Under the pieces are notes generated by a model. It saw only the letters and a list, made by a program, of their open reading frames with translations. It made no database searches and was not told the origin of the DNA. A stretch of DNA of 64,000 bases, from NCBI GenBank assembly GCA_030248225.1, contig JASANE010011659.1:62001-126000 (forward strand), read 5' to 3'. A program made the position numbers and the translations under genes. Origin of the DNA: Trileptium ribeirensis. Its lineage: Eukaryota > Nematoda > Enoplea > Enoplida > Thoracostomopsidae. Positions 24,400-37,100 of the stretch are shown here, in pieces. Every line of letters starts with the position of its first letter. Within the stretch, counting starts at the first letter, position 1.

Positions 24400-26400
24400 C
24401 TCCATTTCTCATTTTCGCAATTGTTCAAAATCCAAATACCAGTAATTCCAAATTCTTATCTTTAACTTCCCTAAATTACAGAATTCTCAAATTCCAAAAA
24501 TGTCAAATAAAAATTTCAAGTATTCGTAGCAATTTTATTTCTTTTTTTCTCTTATAACAAATTCCTAGTGTGCAAAATTTAAAACTAAGTTGTGTCGGTG
24601 CACCTATTCCCTCATTTTCAAATTTTTTAGTTGCTTTTTTAAATTACAGACCTCCTATTTTGCACAAAATCACATTTGCTGATACTATAATTCCTAATAT
24701 TTCCAATATAAGATATCCGATATCCATATGATTTCAAAGTTCTCGATTACAAAATTCCCGTTTCCTCCATTTGAGATTCGTATAGTTATTTTTGTCAAAT
24801 TATTGATTGCCAAACTCCCGATCAAAGCTTACTCGATGCCAACATCCTCAGTGACCAAATTTTCGATGTTTAAATTCCCGAAAAACGATTGCCGACATTG
24901 TCAATCCACAAAGTCCCGATTTCGAAATTCTGTCCCCAAATGAGCGAGTTTCAGCATATTCCATTATCCCTAATGTCATTTCTAGATTGCTAAACTAAAA
25001 TTGTTCAAGCTTGTTAGGTTTTGGCTGCAAAATGAGTTGTTAAAATTTTTTTCGATTGCTTGGGAAAGCCATTCCATGGTTGTACCAAATTTTAGCGGGA
25101 ATTAAAGCAAATAAAATTTAACGCTTAAAATTTTAATAGAGTTGGAATTTTGTTATTATCAAATTTCGCAGGACTCCAGCATAAATTGCTAAACATATAC
25201 TTATTCAGCTATGAAATTTGTGTTACCTATATACATATGCAAATATACATTATACAAACGAGATTAATACGATATAATCACTTTCTCGTCTATTAATTAA
25301 ATTATGTTTTATCAAAAATTTATTTTATGAATTACAACTCTTATAACCATTTGAAAGCAATTTAACTAAACTAAAATTTGTATTGAACAATCTCCATTTA
25401 TTTGTTATAAAAATATTCTACCCAATTATTTCCGCGAACAGCTAGCTTATAAGAGATTAAATTTTTGTGTGAATTTTTACAAGAAATTTTTATCTTAATT
25501 TTTAACTATGGTATTTTATTACAGGACCACCATTTTGATGGCTGACATTCTCATAGAAAAGCGTCAAAAATTATGCACTGATTAAAATTTTCTAGTTGGA
25601 TTTGGGTTTTTTGGGGATTCATACGATCGGTTTGCAAGAGTCGGCAGCATACATCTTCGTAGTCATTGTGTTGCACACAATATTATGATTAAACAATACT
25701 CGTTTACGTCGCAATTATTGATAATTTTTGATAAACAAATTCTAGATTCATATAGTTTCCACAAATGCCCAATTTCCAAGTTACCGATTCCCACATTTAT
25801 AATTCGCATATCCCGAGTGCCCTACTCCCAAATTCCTGGTTCTTATAATCCTGTTTTCCGAGCTTCTATTAATAAAGTCCTGTTTGGAATGTTGTCAAAC
25901 TCCGAATTCTCAAATCGCCGATTCCCGTATTACCACAATCCAAATTTCTGAAATTCCCTATTTCCAAATTTTCGGTTCTTAAATTCCTGATTGCAAAACT
26001 TTCGATTCTCAAATTCTTGACTCTATAATTAACCATTCACAAGTTACCGCCGATTCCCAAATTCCTGGCTTTCAAATCTTCGATAAAAAAATTCCTTATG
26101 CTAATATTCCGAATTCTCAAAGTCTACACACCCAAATTACCAATTCTCAAATTCTCGGTTCTCAAATCTCGATTCTCAGCAATTGCAAATACCCAAATTC
26201 CAAAATCCCCGGCTCTCAAATCTCCGATTCCAAAGTTCTAAATTTTCCGTTTCAAAGCTCCTAATTTGCCATTTACCATATTAGCAATTCCTCAATTTCT
26301 GCTTCCCAGGTTGCCTATTGTGTAATCCCGGGAGCCCCAAATGTCAAATTCTGAAACTATCTGAAATTCTCGATTTCTGCACTTTACGATTCGCAATTTT
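24400..26400. repeat. Degenerate CAAATTCCCGATT-like repeat tract
   Basis: Loose reiteration of words such as CAAATTCCCGATTC, CAAATTCTCG and CAAATTCCTG with a spacing of about 15-17 bp. It is thin from 24400 to 24950, interrupted by unique AT-rich DNA (about 25000-25680), and densest from 25750 to 26350. The pyrimidine-rich strand is the + strand. Open frames here (24360, 24728, 25685) result from the repeat and are not genes. Confidence 0.7.
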
Positions 26401-28580
26401 TGGAGTTGCCTGAAAAATTGTTTGCTTCAATTCCCACGTGCTTTTGGGAAGCCCTTTACCTTGACTTTGGTGGAAGACAGATGAATTGCTATAAATGAAA
26501 TACAAGGAAAACCGCAAAACGCATCGAGAAATACTTTTAGGATGGATGGGCTTAAATTAATGAGTGTCAAACTTTCCAGCCAAATATCATCCACTAATAC
26601 CACTACTACGGCGCACATTGATAGGCACGATACACTGAATACGTTGCTCCGCTTTCTGACTTGTTGGAAGAGTGTTTGAACAATAAAAGAAGCGGTACTC
26701 GTAAATATACACATTGCCATATCGGCTCGCATTTAATGAATTTAAACCAGCGGCTATAATTTAGTATGTAAATAAAATTATTTTGAACAGAAAATCAGTA
26801 AAATATAGGCTAATATATACACACCAATCCGATTTTTGCCGCTTGACTGAAATATTCTGCCAAATTAAACGACAAAACTGATGTGATCCTACAGTTGATA
26901 TTGACCTAGTATACTGAAATGGAGAATGTGTTTATAACGTTTGTATCGTCTGAATCATTTCATTCGAACATTCGCGAGAACCTATAAAGCTAATTTTCAA
27001 ATTTGTAAGCCAAAAAAATATATTATTTTTACATATACAGCGTGTCGCGTTAAATGCGATCGAACAAATTCAAGTCGTTTGTTGCGAGCCATTTTTAGTT
27101 GGTAATCCGGACTAAAATGACACACTAACACTCTGACAAAAGAAGGACAGAACAATGTCACAGCCATAATCACATATTCATTGCTGCTAAATTAAGATAA
27201 ATCGGAAAGGTAAGAAAGAAAGCTTATAGCGTGTTGCAGCATAAAACCAGATTGCTGCAATGAAGAATTTTACGAAAATAATTATTTTTAAATATTTCAT
27301 ATCCGCTCCTTAAACCGGTTGTGCATAAACTATTTTGCTTAGTGGAACCTTATATAGTCAAACCATTTTAGGTCTAGTACTTCTGATAATTTTCCAACCT
27401 CCTTTCCGGTCATCACAGTTAGTTCCACACTGCAAAACTGTTACATGTTTCTTTGATATATTTCATTATTAATAAACTTACTATTATTTTCTCACATTTG
27501 ATAGCAAAACGCAGCAATACTAACGGATCACGCTAGCGCTTCTACAAAATAATTATACTGAAATTTCAAAAACATGCTTCAATGATTCCAGCATCAGAAT
27601 TTTTGAAAAAATATCGGTGTAAAACAGCGATAAACGTTGGATGTGTATGTAAAATTCGTCAAACTTGGTTTTGTTCAATCCGACGCTCTAAATTTTTTTT
27701 ATTTTTGTTATATTCTTTACGTCAAAGTATATTTTATGAGCCAGATGAATGAAGCGAGATTTACGTGAAGTAAAAGCAATAAGTCCTATGACGAAACGAT
27801 ATGAGTTTGGTAATTTGTTGAACGCTTTTGTCAATAGCTAAGATGCAAGATTGTCCTGCTTTTTGCTTTTAAATATTTTCCATGCCTAAACTTATAAACC
27901 CAATCCTACCTTTTGGTACATTCTTCTGCATCAGGGCGTAAAGCGGCATCGTTGTGTTGACAGTGTTTATTGTGTTCTGTTTGTTTAAATGCACATTGTG
28001 ATTCGCTCGCTTTGTGAGGTTCCTTAAGGATTCGTGTAGCTGCTCAAAGATAATTCATTAATTCCGCTTTCTTCGCCTTCCCATTAAAAAGGGCAGCGCA
28101 CTTCCCCTTTCCCATTAAAAATGAAAACGGATTCATTTATGAAAACGGGGACAGACAGAAGAGCGGTAGAGCTAAGTTTTGAGGAAGTCTGTTGTCTTTT
28201 TAATAGCGTCCTGTGGCACTGAATATGATTGAATGTTCCTCACGAAATATGTTTGCACACATAAATACTGCTTTCTGCCTAAGTTCGAGTGATAAATATT
28301 GTATCTTTTGTGTCACTATAGGACACTCTTTTGATGGATGTGCAATGGAGTACCCTATATTGAAGACCTATAACACAATCATATGCCGTGTTGCCTACAT
28401 CATGTCGCACAAGTTTACCTTTCCCTTTACACCTTTACAAAACCCGATACCCTTTCGTGTAAGAATTAATCCGGATTTCGTCAAATACACAAGCTTTTGT
28501 TGCGTCGGTGAACTGAAAGAGGTTATTGGCTTTGGTTAACAGATGGTTTTAAAGTATCTACGATGGGCATGTACTTGAAG
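26400..28580. other. Intergenic region, no supported gene
   Basis: A minus-strand frame at 26427-26732 (101 codons, with a hydrophobic stretch SCLSMCAVVVVLV) and a + frame at 28213-28539 (108 codons) are the longest. Neither has splice context or a recognisable domain. No repeat seen. Confidence 0.35.
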
Positions 28581-28589
28581 TAGGACTGG

Positions 28590-28960
28590 CTAAAGCTTTT
28601 CGGCTCGAACCTGTTTGTTCGAATAAATTCGGCCCCCGAACCGGACGCCGTTAAGAATTTGGCCTGGCCAACGGGCCGGGGCGCACCGGACCGGATTGGA
28701 GGATGGCCAAAAATCCGCTACTATAGAGTATATACTACGCGGAGTGATATTTTGAGCCCGTGCAATCCTGCAGCGGGTTCATAACAGGCAAAAGGGCCGA
28801 AATAATGGCAACAAAGAGCCGAACCACTTTGTCGCGATCAGTTTGATATTAAGTAAGGCTCGGCCGGCAGCGCGCCTTCAGGAATTCGGCAAAGCACGGT
28901 AGTAGACTTGCTCTAAAGGGCCAGGCCGGGGTTCAAATTTAGAAATATGCATTTTTCGAG
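28590..28960. other. GC-rich patch with GGCC/CCGG words
   Basis: Sharp GC rise with many CCGGACCGG and CGGGCCGGGG words on both strands and short inverted matches (TTCGGCTCGAAC, AGGCTCGGCCGG). It looks like a transposon relic, loosely reminiscent of the termini of family C, but no ends were resolved. Confidence 0.35.
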
Positions 28961-29219
28961 CTCGTGGGATGGTACTACTAACTAGCAAACAACAGATACA
29001 ACTGGGCTAAAGGATGACATAAGATTGTATATATGTCGGGGCATCTTGCTTTCAGTAATGAAACATGTTATGCGATATTGCTAATTTCTGCTTGGATAAA
29101 CTTTCGATATGGCACACAATTTGAGACTAAATACCTCATTGGGAACCGTTGAGTCCGTCGTCGTCACTAATAATTATCTAGCCAGTTTAGAGCATGAATA
29201 ATACTTAAATAATTCATTT

Positions 29220-29400
29220 ACCGAGATTCGAGCTAGGTGGGTTGGTGGAGGTAGTGAGGTCTCGGGCGTGCTTCCCCTTAGGCGCAGCGATAGATATTTA
29301 TTTGCTAAGAGGATTGGGGTTGGGGGATCTGTCGGTTGGAGGAGAGGCCATTCGAGCTACAGGAGGAGGGTTCCAGACCTGAGGGGATAGTTCCTTACCT
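29220..29400 (+). other. G-rich tract, possible quadruplex-forming
   Basis: Runs such as GGTGGGTTGGTGGAGG and GGATTGGGGTTGGGGGATC on the + strand could fold as G-quadruplexes. They lie about 1.2 kb upstream of gene B. No gene is seen; function is unknown. Confidence 0.4.
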
Positions 29401-30525
29401 TCCTATGAGCATGTATGACTTAAATAGACCGCAACGAATACCTAATAAAATCGTGTAATATGTACTCACTCATAGTTGCACCCCAAGTCAATTTGCCCCG
29501 CCAAATCGCAAATATTGGCGATAAAAGTAATATTTTGATTTAATTCTGACTCGAAAACTGTTTTGAACATAAATTAAAATTAAACCATATCTGTAATTAG
29601 AATGAGGTCAATAGAATGCACCTGTCCCAGAAGCGACATGCGCCCAGTTAAATCTTGATCTAATTAGAACGACATATTTATAAAAGCAATGAATGATAAA
29701 AGTAAACCATACACTATTCAGATCTAAAATAATACTTTTGTCTATTCCACAAAGTTTCCACAATATTGGGAAAATAATTAGTGTATAGTATACAACCAGA
29801 GGGTACTGCGGCTGTCAACATTTAAACCAAACACCGCCAGTATATAGCAAATTTTAGTAACAACAGCTCTATCGACGCGATTTTAACACAGAATTGGTAG
29901 TTTTCGCTATATTATTCATTTACTAATAAGCGATAGACTAGATATTATCCTGTTGGTGCTATATCCTATATCACATGTATATACTGTGAAAATTCACTAT
30001 CACATCACTTCAGTAGTTGGCATCCTTTTGACGAAAACAACTAAATTCGAATTTATTTTAGCATAAAAGCGCTTTAAATCGCTACTAAAAAGTCAGCATA
30101 CACGTGAATAATTTTATCATTATGTACCATTGGCCAAATGCAATAAACGGCAAAAAAATTAGGGATATTCATTGCTGAGTTATAGGCGTTGCAATAAAAC
30201 TGTGCGCTAGAGCAGTAACGAAACAACAGGACAAGCTGTCTGTTACGAGAGAATAATTATGGTCAGTAATTAACAATAAATTTTAAAGATTTCTCGCGGT
30301 GTGAAAGTTTTTTGAAATAATTATTGGTTTCATGCAATACACATTACATACATAGCCTAGTATACGCGCCAAAATATGCAGATGTCCACGTAGCATAGTG
30401 TCTAAAAATTAGCAACGCCCAAAGACCATGTACAAGTAGTAATAATGTTGTAATTACTTATTGCGTAAAACCCAACCGTAAATTAACGAAAATTTGACTC
30501 TCTTTATTTAAGATTTGTAATAAAA
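29401..30525. other. Upstream region of gene B
   Basis: AT-rich, with no recognised gene. It should contain the promoter, or an upstream intron, of gene B. Confidence 0.35.
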
Positions 30526-31163
30526 ATGATCACATCTCGCTTTGTTAACATATATTTATACTGTTACTTCGTGGAAAGCGCAGCAGTTAATCGTAATATT
30601 AATCATAATAACAAAGTTAAAAATGCAATTAAAAGCTTAAACCTTACAAGTGGGACATTTGTTAATTTTGCCAAATATCCAGATCAATTTTTGGATGTAA
30701 TATATATCGTCGATATTAAAAGCGTAGTGCCAGAGAATATATCAATTCCAGCGCTGCTCGAAAAATTTATTATCAATATTACAAAGACATTAACGGAAGT
30801 AAACCATACCTTACCACTGACCATGCAGTTCGACGTCATATGTTTGAGCAACTCGTACTGGCTTCATAATCACTACTTATCAAATTCGTTCGAGCAGGCT
30901 GAAACGAAAAGACAATTGTCGAAGCTATTCCTCGAAACAAATTACGCTGGAGCAATCAAGTTACTACGGCGTAAGATACCGATAGAAAAATTTGTTCTCG
31001 ACTTAGTAAATTCACCGCAATACGACGATCGACGCAAAGTCGTACTTGTGATTTGGGGTGGTACCCGAATTCGGCTAAATGTCCTACAACCAGTACGACA
31101 GTTTGGAAAGCTACTTAATATAATAAAAGTTGGAAAAAATCATAGAGTCGATAATTTGAGAAT
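30526..31163 (+). CDS. Gene B exon 1 (signal and most of the vWA domain)
   Basis: 212 codons plus two bases, ending at AT before GTAAGTTT. The AT is completed by the A of exon 2 to Ile. ETNYAGAIKLL near residue 137 occupies the place of the conserved Thr/Gly loop of the domain. Confidence 0.75.
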
Positions 31164-34100
31164 GTAAGTTTAAATCTAAACATTTTAGTGAAGTCTAAAA
31201 AATTCTGGACAACATTTCACCCTTGGCTAAGGATAATAAAACTTAATGACACGAGGCCTAAGTGGATTCAATCGAGGAATCGAATGTGAAAACATAATAC
31301 TTTTTGTTTATACCACCTCTTTTTGAAGCTCAAATCCTTGAAGCTAAAAACAGAATTGATTTAAAACCTAAACATATTAATGTTAAGAAGCTAAATGAAA
31401 TGAGAAAACGTAAAGATTTGCAACGTCGGCGTGCAATGAACTGTTTTGGCAATGTAGGCCTTATTAACGGAAGATACACCGCATGCCACATATGGCTGAA
31501 AATTTGTTATTATCGTTGGACCTTTAGTGCATTAAACAAAATACTTGCAGCTTTATACAAAAGAAATACAAGGGATTGTATTATTTTGTGGCAAAGATAT
31601 AGTCTTCCAGTTGAACTTAAGGCATTAAGAATGGTTTTACATTTCAAAATTTTGAATTTTCTTTTCTTGAATATAACAAGCAGTTGGACGACGCCTTTCG
31701 GCGCATACCCTCACCACGCCCCTGTTTATAGTATACTTGAAGGAAAATTTTTGTAATTGGACGAACCAAAAATGTCTCCGTAGAGTTGGCAGGATACCCA
31801 GCTGCACCGTCAGCTTCGTGGGAAAGGTGCCATACGACCCCGGCTACCACGCTTAGTCCCAAGGAACCGATTAGATTAGCTGGCCTAGGTTTGGGTAGGA
31901 TAATTAAACTTGGAGTCAGTTGCGACCGAAATCACGGACTACACTTATTCTAAAACCACCGATGAAGCCTCCATCAAAATTATAGTTTCTGCCCTCGTCA
32001 TATTTTCAAATGGCCAAACAAAAAAATAAGCCGTGCGCTCTCGAGCTGTGCTACTACGGCAGGGAACCTCGTTGATCTTTTCATACGAATACATGGCTTC
32101 CAAGAATTTGGTGGGCTTACCGATGCTCGGGGCCCAATACCTAGTTAGCGTTGGTGTTCTGAGCGTGGAACAGCGCGCAATTGATCCTCGGACAGTTCTC
32201 TTTTCCCTTTCCCCTTTAGCTTCCTGAAAAGCTCCACAGAAGCAAATGTTTAAACTATAAGACCGCAAGGACCTTCAAGGAACATGATTTCAATCCCGTG
32301 CAGGCTGTCGATGCGCAAGTGGCTCCAAGTTCATTTCGAATTTGCACAACATGCTGAGGATAGGATTCGATAAAAATATACATGTATGCATATCTATCGT
32401 CATTAGGATTGGAGAGTGAGAGATAGGCGTACGTAAGGGCCGGGCGATACATTTAATCATAGGACTTAAATTGGGAGGAAGAGGACTACGGAAAGACGAC
32501 CTCATTTGCAAACCAGGTGGAGGAGTGGGATCTTAAAATATTAACTAGGGCCACCGTTGAGGCGTTCACCAAAATTCAAGATCTTGCCTTCATGAGTTTT
32601 TCCTACCATTGAGAACAAACCTTCGTCAAAACTTTGACGAGAGCTCTCACGGTGTGCAGCTATGGTAGGGAGTCTCGTCCTCTTTTGGGAATGAACTATA
32701 TTTCGGTGGGCAACCACGGCCATCCCGAATGGAGGGTGACTTGTCATAGAAAATCGAATTTGATTTCTGCCCAGCTCCACATGTTTCAACGGAAACGGAG
32801 CTTCGAAATCAATTTACAGGAAAATAACTGAAGAGCCGGATCGCAATCTTGCGTGGACCTATATGTGCAAGTGACGTCGGACATGCTACATGTGTTTCAG
32901 CCAAGTTAGTTGACTAAGAAGCGTGGTCCAGATCACTCCCTTAACTTCGAGCTCATGCTTTCGCGAGATTTCGGAAGCAACATATTCCCCAATACACAAA
33001 ACCTAGACGTGTGTTCTCAAGCCGTGCAGCTACGGCAAGGAGCCACCGGAGTTTCTATTACAAAATTGAATACAGCGGGCAGGCAACGTTGCCCTGGATA
33101 CAGCATTTTTAGCTCTCAAATAAGCATCTCTTTCAAGCTCTCAACATAGTTTAGACGAAAATTTTAAAGGTAGGAAGGGCAGGGACATAAGCCGTGAGGC
33201 GACGTCCTCATGGCAGCGAGGGTCTCAAGTGGCTCCATGCGCAATTAAACACATAGAGTGCGAATTAAGTTTAAAGCAAATGAGTGGGGTACAAATAGGG
33301 AAGCAGCAACTTACGGACCCCGTAGAGTTTGACAAATAGTGTGAAGTGGTGTTTCAAGTGGCGACCCCAAGCAGCGGAACCGCACACTTTTTAATTGCCA
33401 CGGCATGTGCTACTTACGATGTAATGGTGCGCATATGCGCGTGTATATACCTACGTAATATGGATGTTTTGCGAAATGAAGGATTTATTTCTGTTACGTT
33501 GATTCGCCTATGAAATGAATAAAATCACTACTGTGTTCCGTTCTTTGAGAAAGGCGAAAAACGAAATGACAAAATAGGTAGGGATCTAGAATACTTTCAT
33601 TCCGTGGATTGGCAGGCCACGAGAACACAATTTCCGAATCCCGCATCAAAATATCTTTCCACAAACATCCAGATAAGATAGTGGGCACTGGAAGCGGTTC
33701 TCGGGTAACCCATAATTCTACGATGCCTTTGACCTGATCGGGACTAAGGGAAAGTGTGAGCAAAGGTGAATCTCCGGTCACTATAATTGGGAACAATTAA
33801 ACCAAACCAAGGGGGTTCTTTGGGAGAATAAGGGAAAGGTGGCTCAGCTTTACTTACTACCTGTGAGACGGATTACAGGGTGCCCCTCCCTCGGGGAACT
33901 TTCATACCACTAGAACGTGGGCCAACACAGGGGCCTGGCCGAACACCCTGGAACCCGCCGGCGGCCTGCTAAGCTAACCAGTTTCCTTAGGACAACTACA
34001 CGTCCGCCAGGGAGTCGCGAAAGCCTGGGTCGCACAATAGCGGCAACTGGTGGTGCTGCTGGGCTCCCTTACGGCCAGAACTGGTCTAATTACACTTGTC

Positions 34101-37100
34101 CCCCACTCAAAACACTAAAAAACACACCGCCGGAAACATATAAAACAAGGTTGACTACGCATTCCCAGAAAACACAGTAAACTAGATGCTTTGCTAATAC
34201 CGTTGGGTGTTGCAGAACTTACTTATGACATTTACGAAACTATTCAGAGAGCAGGGCAATGCACAGAAGTTCTTCGGATAATCTAACATCCAACTAGGAT
34301 TAAATAAACACCATAGAATGCCCACAAGCTCACACAATAAAATTAATGCAAAATTGAAGCAACCAATCCATTTTGATAGATGATACCAGAACTCTGCATA
34401 TAAATAAGGGTTCTTTACATTTTTCTCCCTTCTGCTGAATGGCTGAACAATGCCATTGTTAACGTGCTCAGCTGAAAAAGACTATGAAATCATGCAAATT
34501 GAAATTCTTTCTCCGTGAAGATTGGCTGATTAAGTTTAAAGTTTGAACCAACATTTCTCAGTTTATCGTCATATAGGATTAACTCTAAACCTCTGTGTAA
34601 CCCGTAAGTTAACAATAGTGATGAGATAGATTCACATGCTACGACAACAACGAAATTATAGAGTTTATTGAACCAAATTTTTCACTTTTAACCCGTAAAG
34701 CCTATGTAGTGAATAATATGCAGTTGTTGTTAGTGGTAGTTGTATGCTATATAAAATATATACAATACCTAAATATAATTCAAATGGGTCCACGTATTAC
34801 CAGGCTACAAATAAGGAGACCAAAGATTGCGCTTTTTTTGTTCAAAATATCAGTTCTGAGTCAATTGTGACTCTAGAAGCGATATTTGTAATCTATTTAC
34901 GCCACCTAGGTCTTATCCTCTCTGAAAATTTCAGTTAAATCAATCCACCTACTCTGAATTTACAAATAATCCATTCCAAATTTGAGTTCATTTTCACCTT
35001 TAAAAAACGTTTATTCAACACTAGCTCATAAACGGCTGGAATTTCAGACTATATCTTATGCATTAATATGTTAATTGTAAACACATCAAATACAAAAATA
35101 ATAAGCCAAATCTGTTTATTCATTTCTCAATAATTACAGTTGTTGAAAAAAGTGTTGTTGCTCTACAAAGCAAAAATAACTATGTAAAAATTTAGATAAA
35201 ACTTTTGGATTTAAAAAATTAGGCAACAAAATTAACACATTTTACTAAATACATTTCCCTAGAAGTAGAGCTAATGGGTGATATACTCTGACTCTATGGA
35301 CCGTAATGTCATCGACGTGTCTGCAACGTCGGGCGTCCATGGCTGCTTCGATTATGGAGTCTACTATGAATTCTCACTTTTAATGTTTGATAGTACCTAG
35401 GGTCTATAAGGCTCAATGGTAATAATATATATTTCATACGGGATAGAATTTACATAATTTGACACTTTATTTTGCTACTTCTGCTTTTTTTAGCAAAATA
35501 ACCCTATGCATCTTAAACTCATATGCATGTAGTACAATGTTCAATAAACCTGTACTGCGACTGAAGATTGACCCTGGATTATGCTACTCTGGTCACTGCG
35601 CTAGATGTTACTCCTCCGTTGTATAATGAATCTTGGTGAACAAATAACAAAGCACGATAAACTCGATAGGCAATATAATATATATTATACTAAAGACACC
35701 AATGCATAAAGTTCATGGTGACATTATCATCAATCTTTTTCTTACACAGTACATCATGCTGTACGAGTATAAACAATACTATAATCGTTAGTATCAGAAA
35801 AACTCAAACAAGACTGGTCCTTTGCTTATAACCTCTAAATTCTACATTAAACATGAAATTTATGAAAGAATGAAGCCATGAAGCTAAAACTGTTCAATAC
35901 ATAACATCGGTAAACCCGATGGAAGCAAACTAATTTTCAACGCTGCCCTGCCCACCATGTTGTGGAACTCAAAAGACCTAAAGATAGACACATAAACTCT
36001 ATTTTGATCAGCTCGATTATACACTGTTCTAAACTCTGTACAATTGTCTGCACATCTTTTGTTTCAGAAACTCCGATCACTATTGGATTGTCGATAATTA
36101 TCGTCATTTAAACGAATTAGTAAAAGAAGTCTCTGAGTTAATTTCACTAGTGCCAGATTGCTTTGTCACAATCCAGCATTCACGATTATGCAGTCGACAC
36201 ATTTTTGTTAACTGCTGCAAATGTCATTTTCCCGCTGATAACGTTGAGAAGGTGTTCGTGTTGTTAAAAGCACATTTTTGCTTTGATAGCTCAGACCTGA
36301 GAAAGGCAACAAACACGCACAAATGTTACGACTGCAACAACTTGTTAGAACTGGGGTATTCTCGATCTACAGTTCGGTATGTTGCTAATGAAACGTTGAG
36401 AGGCCTATGATGATATATGTTGTCTTCTGAATTATATACATACGCCTATAGAGGCTCTAATTAAATAAGCAGTTAGTTTTCTTGTCGTATAACAATGCGC
36501 CGCTGTCTCAAGGTTGATTTGTGTAATTTATGGGGCGCTTACGTTATAATGTCCCCACTGTTTGGAGCTTTTGAGGCCCTGTGGTAGCGGTCATACCGTA
36601 TAGACATTCCAAGCCATATCCATAAAGTAAATAAATTCCTGTGTGTATAATGACTCACACTTAGCTACTACATTTTTCATTTAGGGTATCGCACGCACCC
36701 GTAGCTACCATTTCTTCACGAATTAACAGTAACAGAGACCTTGTAGTTAATGTCTCGCATTATTTAGTTATTTTATATTTAGATTTTTGTATCTAGAGAT
36801 TACGCATATTCACAAGATGGTATGCCGCACTCCCTCAGTACAACTAAAAATATAAGATGTCGTCGACACCATCGAGAACACGGTGTCGTTGACACCATTA
36901 AGAAATAGCAACACCCATAGCTAACTACCCCTGAAAATTTTATAAATATATAACATGCGATGTCTAAGACAGCCTAGTGTCTTGGGTGTGCCTGAAACTG
37001 TATGGCGGACATTATAACGTGGACACCGCTTTATATACTTAGCTAGTCTACAACAGACGCGGCCTCTGATATTCACTAATAGATATGATTAGCCTCTGTT

